DNA of 64,000 bases from FLUQ01 sp031551515 (GCA_031551515.1 JAVBNL010000001.1:124001-188000); one strand, 5' to 3'. Positions 1 to 8,762 are shown, counted from the first letter of the stretch. The notes: a model not told the origin generated them from the letters alone. Numbers and translations are program-made.

Positions 1-93
1 GGCATATCCGTCTATCTCATCATGTTGGCCACGCTCACGCTGTTTAGCGCCTATTGCGCCCACGAAACCAAAGATAAAGATATTTTTAAATAG
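1..93 (+). CDS. C-terminal end of an MFS transporter (partial)
   Basis: Only the last 30 codons are inside the window, open at the left edge. They encode a hydrophobic stretch (YLIMLATLTLFSAY) followed by a short charged tail (HETKDKDIFK), which is how metabolite:H+ symporters of the MFS usually end. The stop codon TAG overlaps the AGGAGG ribosome binding site of the next gene, so the two are probably in one operon. The family call rests on very little sequence. Confidence 0.5.
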   Translation, partial: GISVYLIMLATLTLFSAYCAHETKDKDIFK

Positions 94-102
94 GAGGATG
101 CT

Positions 103-744
103 ATGCGTTTCGGGATAGTGCTTTTTGACGGCGTAGAGCCCATAGACCTCGGAGCGTATGGGGTGCTTTCCATCGCAACGCGGTTTGAACCTTCCATCTC
201 TATGTGCACCATATCCACCACCGGTAAAAAAGAGATGCTCCTGGCCGGCGGCCTGCGCGTTGTGGCGGACTATCTGACAAGTGACGCGCCGGAATGCGAC
301 GTGATTATGGTGACCGGCGGACCTACTTGGCCGCAAGAGATAACCCGTGCAGAAACATTGAATTTCTTGCGCGCTCGCAAAGGCAAAGCCATTCTGGCCG
401 CCGCGTGCATGGGGGTTATGCCTCTTGTGGCGGCGGGCGTTCTGGACGGGTGCGAAGCCACAATACGCAATCAAACCGTGGGCAATGAGAAAAACCCCAT
501 TGAACGCATCAACAGCGAATGGCCGGCGGTACGGGCGAAAGTGGCCCGCATTGTCGACCAGGGTGACGTTGTGACCGGCGGCGGGGGCATTTTGAACGTG
601 GACGTGGCCTTGTACCTTTTAGAACGTCTCCATTCAAAGCAGCTGGCCGACGACACAGCGCGTATTCTGGAATACCGTGAATCAGCGCAAGGCAACAAAA
701 CCCGGCTGGGCGATTTCGCCAAACATCATATTGAGGGATTGTGA
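103..744 (+). CDS. DJ-1/PfpI family protein
   Basis: This 213-residue protein has the DJ-1/PfpI (class I glutamine amidotransferase-like) fold. The opening strand carries Glu12 in FDGVEPID, and the nucleophile elbow AAACMG places a reactive Cys near residue 102, the positions expected for the Glu/Cys pair of the superfamily. Members include isonitrile hydratases, glyoxalase III and protein deglycases, and the sequence alone does not choose among them. AGGAGG lies 5 bases before the ATG. The next gene starts at the last base of this stop codon, which suggests translational coupling to the metallo-beta-lactamase-fold protein and upstream to the MFS carrier. Confidence 0.8.
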   Translation: MRFGIVLFDGVEPIDLGAYGVLSIATRFEPSISMCTISTTGKKEMLLAGGLRVVADYLTSDAPECDVIMVTGGPTWPQEITRAETLNFLRARKGKAILAAACMGVMPLVAAGVLDGCEATIRNQTVGNEKNPIERINSEWPAVRAKVARIVDQGDVVTGGGGILNVDVALYLLERLHSKQLADDTARILEYRESAQGNKTRLGDFAKHHIEGL

Positions 745-1547
745 TGAGCAAAGAAAAAAACCGCAACACACTGCGGTATTACGGCTGGTCAACTGTACTT
801 GTGGAATCGGAGCGGGCGGGCGATCTGGTTTTTGACCCTTTTTACTCTTCCGACTACAGCACATACTGGGCCGATCTGCGGGACTTTGAAAAAGTTTCAG
901 TAATCTGTCTCAGTCACGGACATCATGAACATTATACGGACGCCCACAAAGTCGCCTCGCGCAGCGGCGCGTCCATTGTGGCCCCGCCTCGGCTGTGCGA
1001 ACATCTGGCAAGCTATTTTCAGGTCCCCAAACAACGCCTTGTGCCTGTCAACCCCGGCGAAACGGTCGACGTCAACGGATACTCCATCACCGCGTTCCCC
1101 TGGTATCACCGAAAAATAAACTATTTCAAATTCTTCGCGGGCCGCTTTTTTACCGGATGCCGTTTTGTGCTGAACAACCTGCTGCATACGCCGCTGGATA
1201 CTCCTTTCGCCGGTTTTGTGGTTAAGACCCCTGACGGGTTGACCCTGCTGAATATGACCGAAGGCATGAATGATAAAATGCCCTCCGGCGAAGTGGCTGC
1301 TCTGGCTAAAATCCATCAACCCGATTTGCTGGTAGGCGGCTGGCAGCTTCAGTACGAATCGGATGTGGCCCGTTGCGTGAAAGAAAGCGGAGCGCCGCGT
1401 TGCCTGCTTTACCATCCGCACGGCAAGTTGTTTGACTTGATGCGCATTCCGTCAACGCCCATTGAAATCGTACGCGCCAAAATTCATGAAGCGGTTCCGG
1501 GTATGGAGATTTTCACGCCCGAACCTCGAGAGGGCATAGCTCTGTAG
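744..1547 (+). CDS. Metallo-beta-lactamase-fold hydrolase (UlaG/UPF0173-like)
   Basis: The protein of 267 residues resembles UlaG-like and UPF0173 metal-dependent hydrolases. The metal motif reads SHGHHEHYTD, so the usual HxHxDH appears as HxHxEH, a conservative Asp to Glu change at a metal ligand. Later His residues, including the one in YHPHGK, would complete the metal site. The ATG at 744 follows GAGGGA at a good distance; a GTG three bases upstream is an alternative. It overlaps the DJ-1-like gene by one base. A hairpin terminator closes the unit just downstream. The substrate cannot be read from the sequence. Confidence 0.7.
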   Translation: MSKEKNRNTLRYYGWSTVLVESERAGDLVFDPFYSSDYSTYWADLRDFEKVSVICLSHGHHEHYTDAHKVASRSGASIVAPPRLCEHLASYFQVPKQRLVPVNPGETVDVNGYSITAFPWYHRKINYFKFFAGRFFTGCRFVLNNLLHTPLDTPFAGFVVKTPDGLTLLNMTEGMNDKMPSGEVAALAKIHQPDLLVGGWQLQYESDVARCVKESGAPRCLLYHPHGKLFDLMRIPSTPIEIVRAKIHEAVPGMEIFTPEPREGIAL

Positions 1548-1570
1548 CTTCGTGCCATCCACCCAACCAG

Positions 1571-1600
1571 GGCCGCCCCTTCAAGGGGCGGTCCTCATTT
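1571..1600. terminator. Hairpin terminator between convergent genes
   Basis: A GC-rich inverted repeat (CCGCCCCTT with AAGGGGCGG) lies between the plus-strand hydrolase gene and the minus-strand phosphoesterase gene. It is followed by a T-rich run on the plus strand and probably serves both directions. Confidence 0.7.
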
Positions 1601-1665
1601 TGAAATGAAAACGCATGGAGTCCCTTGAGCAAGGACGCCTCTGATCCGGGTTTGCAATCCCGTTC

Positions 1666-2736
1666 CTACTTGGCCAGCACTTGGGGTTTACCCAGCAGCA
1701 TGGCGGACGTGGGCCTGTATTCCCCATCCGCCTTTTGCACATACGGGGTGATCTTGATGGGCGCATCCGGGTCCGGACCGCTGATTTCCAGCAGCACAAA
1801 ATTGCGCCCCACAAAGGTATCCCACAGCGCCTGATTGGAACGTACGGATTTTTTCGACGCCAATTCCCCGCCCACGGGACCGATGACCAACTGGGCCACG
1901 GGCCGCCGCGAAGCGGGATACAGCGCGCCGTCCACCACGGCGAATGAAAAGACATGCAGGTGCGCGGCGATGAGCAGGTCGACTTTCTTGTCTTCCAACG
2001 TTTCCCACAGCCGCTGAAAACTCTCGTTGGCAAAACCCGGATGTTCCTTTTTGACGTTGAAGGCCGGGGCGTGCGTCAGCACAATACGATGGGCCGCCCG
2101 GTCCAAACCGGGCAAAGCGCGCAGCCAGTCCAACTGGACCTGACTGATGTAGCCGTACGAACCGTAAGGCTTTTTCTCCATATCCCGCTCAAGATAGTAC
2201 GAATCCAGCGCCACAAATACCGTTGCAGTCGCCTTGTCGGTTACCGTGTAGGCCAGGTGCTCATAGCCTTTGGGACCGTTGGCGGGCATGGTGGAAAAAG
2301 CTTTTGCGAACTCCTCCTGATTACGGAGGAAATAGCGGACGGACGACGGGTCGCCCTTTTCTCTTGCGCGCGTCAATTCGTGGTTGCCCTTCAACACATA
2401 CAACGGAATGCCCGCTTGCGTTATGGGCCGCATGAGATCCTTCCAGGCTTCAAATTGCCAGCCGGCGCTTTCAGTAAAGCCCCGACCGGCCAGGTCCCCC
2501 AGGCAATAAACCATATCCGGCCGGGGTTTCATGGCCAGCACGGCCCGCACAGCAGCCGTGGTTTCCTCGGTATTGATGCCGTTATACCCCGGCCCTTTGT
2601 CCCCTTGCGTATCGGAAAGAAAGACCGCCCGCAAGGCCCAGGCCGGCTGCGGAAGAACCAGCAGGAAAAGCAGGCACCAAAACGGCAAAAACATCGCCGC
2701 GCAGCGCGGCTTGATAGCGCCATATCTTTGGGACAT
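1666..2736 (-). CDS. Secreted metallophosphoesterase
   Basis: The 356-residue protein starts with a signal peptide (hydrophobic core FLPFWCLLFLLVLP, likely cleaved after PAWA) and then carries the calcineurin-like phosphoesterase signature: SDTQG, GDLAG, GNHE, a THAP histidine and an AHLH histidine pair. These are the expected dinuclear metal ligands, with the first DxH appearing as DTQ. It is probably periplasmic. AAGGA lies about 9 bases before the start. It stands alone, between the terminator at 1571-1600 and the terminator of the feo operon. The substrate is unknown. Confidence 0.8.
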   Translation of the reverse strand: MSQRYGAIKPRCAAMFLPFWCLLFLLVLPQPAWALRAVFLSDTQGDKGPGYNGINTEETTAAVRAVLAMKPRPDMVYCLGDLAGRGFTESAGWQFEAWKDLMRPITQAGIPLYVLKGNHELTRAREKGDPSSVRYFLRNQEEFAKAFSTMPANGPKGYEHLAYTVTDKATATVFVALDSYYLERDMEKKPYGSYGYISQVQLDWLRALPGLDRAAHRIVLTHAPAFNVKKEHPGFANESFQRLWETLEDKKVDLLIAAHLHVFSFAVVDGALYPASRRPVAQLVIGPVGGELASKKSVRSNQALWDTFVGRNFVLLEISGPDPDAPIKITPYVQKADGEYRPTSAMLLGKPQVLAK

Positions 2737-2793
2737 ACATGATCCTTTACCGCACCGCCCTTACGCTGGAGCAGCGCGAGCCTTCGGTTACAC

Positions 2794-2833
2794 TAAAAAA
2801 ACAGGGGCAAGGACAGTTTCGCCCTTACCCCTG
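2794..2833 (-). terminator. Rho-independent terminator of the feo operon
   Basis: On the minus strand the sequence CAGGGGTAAGG pairs with CCTTGCCCCTG and is followed by seven T. It lies just downstream of the feoB stop codon. Confidence 0.85.
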
Positions 2834-2855
2834 CAACATACACCGTTCGCAAGAA

Positions 2856-5171
2856 TCAAATCAATGTTTTCCCGACCTGATACACGGCCACGGCCACGAC
2901 ATACGCAAGCGCCGTACTGAATACCAGGCTGAAAATGGGCCAGCGCCAGCCGCCGGTTTCCGCTTTCATGGCCACGATGGTCACCACGCACGGCGCATAA
3001 AGCAGCACAAAGATCATCAAGCTGGCCGCATTGGCCTTGTTCCAGTGCGGATCGGCCTTGATTTGGTCCGCCAGCGGTTCCGCTTCTTCTGGGTCGACTT
3101 CGCCCAGCGAATAGGCGGTGCCCAGGGTTGAAACCAGTACTTCTTTCGCCGCGAAACCGCCCAGCAGAGCGATGTTGGTGCGCCATTCAAAACCGGCGTA
3201 TTTCGTCACAGGCTCAAGAGCGGTGCCGATGCGCCCCGCCACGGAATGGCGCAACGAGGCCGAAAGGTGCTCATTCTTCAGCGTATCCAGCTCTTCTTTG
3301 GCCGCCGCGACAGCTTCTTCCTCAGGGGTTTTCGGCGTTTCTTTCTCTTCGCCTTTCTCGCCTTCCTTGCCCTTTTCCTCTTTGGCTTCAACGCCGGAAC
3401 CGGCCGTTTTCTTGATCGCGGCGAGCTCGTCTTCAGCGGTTTTCAGCTTTTCTTCAGCCACGGTACGGGTGGCGGTGAATTGTTTTTCCTGCACGTCAGG
3501 CAGCGCGGGAAAGGTCATGGCCGCCCAAAGCAAAATGGAAATAGCCAGAATGATGGTCCCGGCCTTTTTGATATACTGCCAGCCGCGCTCCCAAGTGTGC
3601 AGCAACAGGCCGCGCAGCGTGGGCAAACGGTAGGGGGGCAGTTCCATGACAAAGGGTGTGGGTTCACCTTGAATCACGGTAGAGCGTAAAAGGCGCGCGG
3701 AAAGAAGCGCCAGGCCCCACCCGGTAAGGGTGATCAGCAGCATCACCGTGGCCTGCTTGTCTTTGGCGAAAAAAGCGCCCACCAGCAGGGTAAAGACCGG
3801 TATTTTCGCGCCGCAGGCCATAAAGGGCACCGTCAGCAAGGTCGCCAGCTTTTCTTTGGGACTGCGCAAGGTGCGCGTGGCCATGACGCCGGGCACGGCG
3901 CAGCCGCCCGCGATGCCGCCGCTGATAATATAGGGCATGACCGACGAGCCGTGCAGTCCGAAAAGGCGGAACACCCTGTCCAGCATATAGGCGATGCGGG
4001 CCATATAGCCGCTGTCTTCCAGAAGCGCGATGAGCAGAAACATGATGAGAATAAGGGGCACGAAGGTCAGCACCCCGCCAACCCCCTTGATAACCCCGGA
4101 GGCGAGCAGCGATTTCAGCATGCCGTCATCCAGCGCCCCGGCCACCGATTCGCCCAGCCAGCCGAAAGCGTCATCCACCAGGTCCATGGGAAACGAACCA
4201 AGCGTGAACGCGATTTGATATATACAATAAAAAATACCGACCATGATCAGCGGCCCGAACAGCGTGTGCGTCAGCACCCGGTCCACCCGGTCGGAAAAAT
4301 CGCGGCGGTGGTGCACATCCGCATGGCGGCTGATGACGCCCTGCCGTAAAATGGAAGAAATATAACCGTAGCGGAAGTCGGCGATGACCGCTTCCGGATA
4401 GCTTTGCAGCGTGTCGCTGAGATGCTTGGCCGCGCTTTGGCACAAAGCGTCCATACGCGCCGCCGTTTCTTTGGAAAAAAGGGAAGACTCTCGAATGACA
4501 AGATCGCTTTCCAAAAATTTCAGCGCGATCCAGCGCGGAGGAAATGCCGTTTCAGCCTGAGCGCCCTGTTGTTCGGCCAGGCTTTTTTCCACATCCGCCG
4601 TCAGCTCGCTCAAAACCGGGTCAAGATCGCTGCCGTATGAAATTTTCAACGGCTGCCAAGTCTGGCCTTTTTTGGCCGAAGCCTGGTCCAATGCCGTCTT
4701 CAGCGCGTTTTGCACTCCCACCCCGGTACGCCCCACGGTTTCAACGACCGGCACGCCCAATCGGCGCGAAAGCGCCTCTTTGTCTATGCTGTCCCCCCGG
4801 CGGCGGACTTCGTCCATCATATTGAGCGCCACGACAACGGGAATGCCCAGTTCCATCAGCTGTACCGTCAAGTACAGGTTGCGCTCCAACGCGCTGGAGT
4901 CCACGACATGCAGCACCACGTCGGGTTTTTCTTCCGACAGCATGCGCCGGGCCACAACTTCTTCTTCGCTATAGGCCGTCAGCGAATAGGTGCCGGGCAG
5001 GTCGACCAGCAGCACGCGCTGCCCGTCAAGCGTGGTTTCGCCGACCTTTTTGTCGACGGTAATACCGGGATAGTTGCCCACATGCTGCCGCGCGCCGGTA
5101 ATGGCGTTAAAAATCGTGGTTTTGCCCGCGTTGGGGTTGCCGGCCAAAGCTACTACAATCGGTCGTTCCAT
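2856..5171 (-). CDS. feoB: Ferrous iron transporter FeoB
   Basis: The 771-residue protein is the GTP-dependent Fe(II) permease of the inner membrane. The N-terminal G domain has the P-loop GNPNAGKTT (residues 11-19), the switch region NYPGITVDKK, the G3 motif DLPGTYS and NMMD as G4. The membrane part follows from about residue 290, with the two Gate regions. A highly charged, Lys/Glu-rich and probably coiled-coil segment at about residues 558-630 interrupts the membrane domain. FeoB often has a short loop there, so this is long. Start ATG with GAGG 6 bases upstream. It is the last gene of the operon feoA2, Cys-rich protein, feoA, feoB. Confidence 0.97.
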   Translation of the reverse strand: MERPIVVALAGNPNAGKTTIFNAITGARQHVGNYPGITVDKKVGETTLDGQRVLLVDLPGTYSLTAYSEEEVVARRMLSEEKPDVVLHVVDSSALERNLYLTVQLMELGIPVVVALNMMDEVRRRGDSIDKEALSRRLGVPVVETVGRTGVGVQNALKTALDQASAKKGQTWQPLKISYGSDLDPVLSELTADVEKSLAEQQGAQAETAFPPRWIALKFLESDLVIRESSLFSKETAARMDALCQSAAKHLSDTLQSYPEAVIADFRYGYISSILRQGVISRHADVHHRRDFSDRVDRVLTHTLFGPLIMVGIFYCIYQIAFTLGSFPMDLVDDAFGWLGESVAGALDDGMLKSLLASGVIKGVGGVLTFVPLILIMFLLIALLEDSGYMARIAYMLDRVFRLFGLHGSSVMPYIISGGIAGGCAVPGVMATRTLRSPKEKLATLLTVPFMACGAKIPVFTLLVGAFFAKDKQATVMLLITLTGWGLALLSARLLRSTVIQGEPTPFVMELPPYRLPTLRGLLLHTWERGWQYIKKAGTIILAISILLWAAMTFPALPDVQEKQFTATRTVAEEKLKTAEDELAAIKKTAGSGVEAKEEKGKEGEKGEEKETPKTPEEEAVAAAKEELDTLKNEHLSASLRHSVAGRIGTALEPVTKYAGFEWRTNIALLGGFAAKEVLVSTLGTAYSLGEVDPEEAEPLADQIKADPHWNKANAASLMIFVLLYAPCVVTIVAMKAETGGWRWPIFSLVFSTALAYVVAVAVYQVGKTLI

Positions 5172-5211
5172 AGATACCTCTGGTTCAGAGTTCGGAGTAA
5201 TACAGCGCCCG

Positions 5212-5451
5212 TTAATCCAGAGGAGTCACGGTTATCTTGTCCGCTTCATTGTTGCGCAGCGTCAGGGTGAACCCTTGCAGCCTGAGAGCGACCGGGTCTC
5301 GCAAAGGCGCGCGCCCCACAACCTCCACCTCCGCGCCGGGGATCAGCCCCATATCGCGAATGCGGCGTCCCAACTCACCTTGCGCGGTTATGGATGCAAT
5401 GGTGGCTTTCTGCCCCACTTGCAGCTGACGCATGGAAATGTCTTGTGCCAT
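5212..5451 (-). CDS. feoA: FeoA family iron transport protein
   Basis: This 79-residue cytoplasmic SH3-like protein matches FeoA: the segment GELGRRIRDMGLIPGAEVEVVGRAP is the conserved core, followed by the DPVALRLQGF strand. FeoA proteins bind the FeoB G domain and tune transport. I chose the ATG at 5451 because GGGAGGGG lies 7 bases before it; an in-frame ATG at 5475 has no such site. It ends 40 bases before feoB. Confidence 0.93.
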   Translation of the reverse strand: MAQDISMRQLQVGQKATIASITAQGELGRRIRDMGLIPGAEVEVVGRAPLRDPVALRLQGFTLTLRNNEADKITVTPLD

Positions 5452-5561
5452 ATCCCCTCCCCGCCGGATTTTCATACAAAACGGCAGTTTTGAATTTCGT
5501 TATCAATTGCCACGCAAAAAAAACACGCTTTCGCGCGAAGCCTGTCACAGCAGGAGTCCGG

Positions 5562-5729
5562 CTACTTCCCGCAGCCGCAGCCTCTGTGCTGCCCCGCGCA
5601 CCCACTGCCGCTTCCGCAACCGCAACTGTCGCCGCACCCGCACGAGCCGCCCTTGCGGCTTTTCCAAAAATGGTGCGCGACATAGACAAGCGCGGCCGCC
5701 ACAATGGCACCTGTTATAAGAGCATCCAT
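5562..5729 (-). CDS. FeoB-associated Cys-rich membrane protein
   Basis: This 55-residue gene encodes one N-terminal membrane helix (about residues 3-18) followed by a Lys/Arg anchor and a Gly/Cys-rich tail with seven Cys at 30, 32, 36, 38, 44, 51 and 53. Short proteins of this design, one helix plus a CGCG-type tail, are a known companion of FeoB in anaerobes. GGAGG stands 5 bases before the ATG. It sits between the two feoA genes, so it should be co-transcribed. A role in binding or passing iron is plausible, but not proven by the sequence. Confidence 0.85.
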   Translation of the reverse strand: MDALITGAIVAAALVYVAHHFWKSRKGGSCGCGDSCGCGSGSGCAGQHRGCGCGK

Positions 5730-5785
5730 ACCGTCCTCCGTGACGCGCTCTTAGAGCAAATTCACATTTTCAATGATCATCCGCC

Positions 5786-6031
5786 CTAGGCCGACTGCTC
5801 CACGGCAACATCACAACGGATATTGCCCGCAAAGCCTTGGCACAAAATTACGCAACAGTCGCGCAACTGCACCCGGCATTCGCCGCCGCAAGCGCCGCAA
5901 ACCTCTACTTCGACGCCCGGGGTAAACCCCATGGCGCACAGGCGGTTTCTGGCTGCCGGGCAACCGTCTACCGAGCGCACTCTAGCTTTGGTCCCCGCGG
6001 GCAATTGCGATAATTTGCATTCCCTGCTCAT
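5786..6031 (-). CDS. Second FeoA-domain protein, Cys-rich variant
   Basis: This is an 81-residue FeoA-like protein (core RLCAMGFTPGVEVEV). Unlike the other FeoA it is rich in cysteine: GCPAARNRLC, VCGACGGEC and DCCVILC give nine to ten Cys in a small domain. AAGGAAGG 5 bases before the ATG at 6031 decides the start; an upstream in-frame ATG at 6088 would overlap the Fur-like palindrome. It is the first gene of the feo operon. Two feoA genes with one feoB are common in anaerobic Desulfobacterota and Firmicutes. The Cys pattern suggests metal sensing or binding (inference). Confidence 0.85.
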   Translation of the reverse strand: MSRECKLSQLPAGTKARVRSVDGCPAARNRLCAMGFTPGVEVEVCGACGGECRVQLRDCCVILCQGFAGNIRCDVAVEQSA

Positions 6032-6073
6032 GGAACCTTCCTTTATCGATTTCGCCAATTGAAACCTGCAGTC

Positions 6074-6095
6074 ATTTTCAATGCGCAATGATAAT
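6074..6095 (-). promoter_or_regulatory. Candidate Fur box upstream of the feo operon
   Basis: A 22-base imperfect palindrome, 18 of 22 positions symmetric, lies 42 bases before the first feo gene. On the minus strand it contains ATTATCATTG and CATTGAAAAT, close to known Fur half sites. Repression by iron through Fur is the natural reading. The site is not verified. Confidence 0.55.
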
Positions 6096-6151
6096 CGATC
6101 TCAAGAAGATATATTCCCTGACCGCGCAGCTGTCAACAGCAGATTCTTGTT

Positions 6152-8140
6152 TCAATCACGCATGGCGCGCGTGGCGTTCAAAACCGCCAACAGAGCCACC
6201 CCCACGTCGGCGAACACCGCTTCCCACAGCCCGCTGACGCCCACAACGCCCAAGGCCATGAACAGCGACTTGACCCCCAGGGCCATGAATACGTTCTGCC
6301 AGACTATGCCGCGCACTTTGCGCCCCAAAGCGAACAAGTCTGCAACGCGTGCCGGGGAATCGTTAAGAATCACCGCATCCGCCGCTTCAACCGCCGCCTC
6401 GGCGCCCATCCCGCCCATGGCGATGCCCACCCTGGAAAGCGCCAGAATGGGCGCATCGTTGATGCCGTCGCCCACAAAGGCGGCCCGGTCCCTGGCGGCG
6501 AGGTTGTTCAACGCCTCCACCTTGCCTTCGGGTAAAAGGCCCGCGACATACTGTTCAATGCCCGTTTCCCGCGAGACGCGGGCGGCGGCTTCTTCGCGAT
6601 CACCGCTCAGCATGATCACGGTAAGCCCCTGGTCTTTCAGCGCCGCGACCGCCGCTTTTGACTCCGCCTTGATCACGTCCGCGACCTCGATATAGCCCAG
6701 GTATACGGCGTCCCGCGCGATATGCACGATTGTTCCCAAGCTTTCAGGATCGCTCGCGGCAATGCCGAGGTCGGCCATCAAGGCCGTGTTGCCCGCGGCA
6801 TAACTGCTTCCCGCACTTTCGACCAGCATGCCTTTGCCGAAAACTTCCCGCGCGCGGAGATCGCCGGGCCGCGTGAAAGAAGCCCCGACTTTGCGCATGA
6901 CAGACCGCGCTATGGGGTGGTTTGATTCGCATTCCGCCAAAGCGGCCGCTTCCAGCAAACGCTCTTCCGTAACGCCGGGGGCCGGCTCGAGACGGGTCAC
7001 GTCAAAAACGCCGTGCGTCAAGGTGCCGGTCTTGTCAAAAACAACGGTATCGACATGCGTAAGCCCGTCAAGAACGGTACCGCCCTTGACCAGAATGCCC
7101 TTGCGCGAAGCGGCCCCTATGCCACCGAAGTAACTGAGCGGTATGGAAATGACCAGCGCGCAGGGGCAGGAAATAACCAGCATGACCAGGGCGCGATAAA
7201 TCCACGTGCTCCAGTCGCCCATGCCGAAAAGTGGCGGCAAGATGGCCACCAACGCGGCAATGGCAACCACGGTCGGCGTATAATAGCGCGCGAAGCGGGT
7301 CATAAACCGTTCCGTGGGCGCTTTGTGACTCGCCGCGTTTTCCACCATATCCAAAACCTTGGCCATGTGGGTGTCGGCAAAAGCGGATGTGACGCTGATG
7401 GTCAGCACGCCGCCCGTGTTGATGGCGCCGCCGTAGACGATTGACCCTTCACTGACGGAAACCGGCACGGATTCGCCGGTCAGGGGCGACGTGTCGACCT
7501 GTGAAGAGCCGGAAAGCACCGTGCCGTCCAGGGGTATGCCCTCTCCCGCCCGAACAACTATGACCTGCCCCGGGGCCACGCTCTCCACGTGAACCGTGCT
7601 GGTCACGCCGTCTTGCAGCACGTTGGCGGTGGTCGGTTTTGAAGCCAGCAGATTCTTTATGGACTTGCGCGACTTTTCCGTCGCAAGCTCCTGAAAAAAT
7701 TCACCGATGCGATAGAACAGCATAACCCCGGCGGCTTCCGCCGGTTTATCAAGACCGATCGCCACCAAAGTGGCCCCGGCCATCAAGGTGAATTCGTTAA
7801 GCGCATCACCTTTGAGAATCAGCCGCCAGGCAACTTGGAAAATGGACCACCCGCAAATGGCATAGGGCACGGCGAACAGGCAGCGCACGGCCCAGGGACC
7901 GAAACGGCTCGCCATCGCGTCTTCGCCAATCATAAGGGCGGCGAACAATACCCCGCAGACGGCCAACAAAATGGCCTCGCGCTTGGCGGATGCGCCTTCG
8001 TCATCTTCATGGCAGTGGCTATGGTGGTCATGGCCGTGGATCAGTTCTTTTCTCAAAGCAAGACAAGTCTCGCACATGCAATCAGGGCCGTGGGTGGGGG
8101 AAACAGGACTTACAGCGCAACATCCGCAGGCGGAACTCAT
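6152..8140 (-). CDS. P1B-type heavy-metal ATPase (Zn/Cd/Pb type)
   Basis: The 662-residue protein is a metal-exporting P-type ATPase. It has the transmembrane CPC motif (325-327), the phosphorylated Asp369 in DKTGT, the TGES loop and GDGINDAP near the end of the P domain. No ferredoxin-like HMA domain is present. Instead the first 50 residues hold a Cys/His cluster (CGCC, CMCETC, HGHDHHSHCH). The combination fits Zn(II)/Cd(II)/Pb(II) export (ZntA/CadA group). The ATG overlaps the stop of the ArsR gene by one base, so transport and regulator are coupled. Confidence 0.92.
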   Translation of the reverse strand: MSSACGCCAVSPVSPTHGPDCMCETCLALRKELIHGHDHHSHCHEDDEGASAKREAILLAVCGVLFAALMIGEDAMASRFGPWAVRCLFAVPYAICGWSIFQVAWRLILKGDALNEFTLMAGATLVAIGLDKPAEAAGVMLFYRIGEFFQELATEKSRKSIKNLLASKPTTANVLQDGVTSTVHVESVAPGQVIVVRAGEGIPLDGTVLSGSSQVDTSPLTGESVPVSVSEGSIVYGGAINTGGVLTISVTSAFADTHMAKVLDMVENAASHKAPTERFMTRFARYYTPTVVAIAALVAILPPLFGMGDWSTWIYRALVMLVISCPCALVISIPLSYFGGIGAASRKGILVKGGTVLDGLTHVDTVVFDKTGTLTHGVFDVTRLEPAPGVTEERLLEAAALAECESNHPIARSVMRKVGASFTRPGDLRAREVFGKGMLVESAGSSYAAGNTALMADLGIAASDPESLGTIVHIARDAVYLGYIEVADVIKAESKAAVAALKDQGLTVIMLSGDREEAAARVSRETGIEQYVAGLLPEGKVEALNNLAARDRAAFVGDGINDAPILALSRVGIAMGGMGAEAAVEAADAVILNDSPARVADLFALGRKVRGIVWQNVFMALGVKSLFMALGVVGVSGLWEAVFADVGVALLAVLNATRAMRD

Positions 8141-8583
8141 TATTGCATCTCCGTATCGTCGTCATCCGCCGCTTCCGCGTCGGAAACCGTATGAATCTCA
8201 AGTGAATGGTAGCTGTCGGCATCAAGAGCGCCGTCTTCGCAAATGCTCTTTTCACGTTCCAGTATGCGCGCGATGCGTTTCGCGTCCTCTTCAATAACCC
8301 GCGACGTTTCCACCCCGTGCTTGGCCCAGGCCAGGGCTTGCAGCACCAGCGATGAAGTGGAAGGCCCCTCGGCCGGGCGGTAATAAACCCATTTGCCCTT
8401 TTTGCGGCTTTCAATCAGCCGGGCGTGGCGCAAAATAGATAAATGCTTTGACGTCGTTGACGGCGACAAGTCGAGAAAAGCCGTCACCTGGCAAACGCAC
8501 ATCTCGTGATCGCGCAAGGCCATCAGAATGCGCACCCGGTTTTCATCGGCCAACGCCCGGACAACGGTCATAAACTCCAGCAT
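8140..8583 (-). CDS. ArsR/SmtB family metal-responsive repressor
   Basis: This 147-residue winged-helix protein has the ArsR/SmtB core: ADENRVRILMAL, the metal motif CVC in helix alpha3 (MCVCQV), the recognition helix SPSTTSKHLSIL and the wing KKGKWVYYRP. An acidic C-terminal tail (EAADDDDTE) may add metal ligands. The CVC motif is typical of the CadC/ArsR metal site. The ATG at 8583 is favoured over 8589 because GGAG is then 6 bases away. It should repress itself and the ATPase through the palindrome at 8597-8617. Confidence 0.92.
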   Translation of the reverse strand: MLEFMTVVRALADENRVRILMALRDHEMCVCQVTAFLDLSPSTTSKHLSILRHARLIESRKKGKWVYYRPAEGPSTSSLVLQALAWAKHGVETSRVIEEDAKRIARILEREKSICEDGALDADSYHSLEIHTVSDAEAADDDDTEMQ

Positions 8584-8596
8584 ATTCATCTCCTAC

Positions 8597-8640
8597 ATTT
8601 CGTTATACGACGAAGTATGCTCCATGATAAAAATTGTCAA
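8597..8640 (-). promoter_or_regulatory. Promoter and candidate ArsR operator
   Basis: On the minus strand TTGACA (8635-8640) is separated by 17 bases from TACTTC (8612-8617). Overlapping the -10 side is an inverted repeat ATTTCGT-N6-ACGAAGT (8597-8616), of the size and position expected for an ArsR/SmtB operator. Binding there would block polymerase until metal is bound. Confidence 0.65.
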
Positions 8641-8762
8641 CTACCCCAAACAGGCCGGTTGCGGTATCATCTTACTTTCTTTATCGATATGGGCTCAGAT
8701 AAATTGCTTTTACGAACGGGCCGCTCTATACTGCCACTCTCACCAAGCCTGCAGGAGGCCCC

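Noticed and set aside
4544..4825. Plus-strand reading frames opposite feoB
   Set aside because: They are long only because of the high G+C; the minus-strand frame has clear FeoB domains and continuous conservation.
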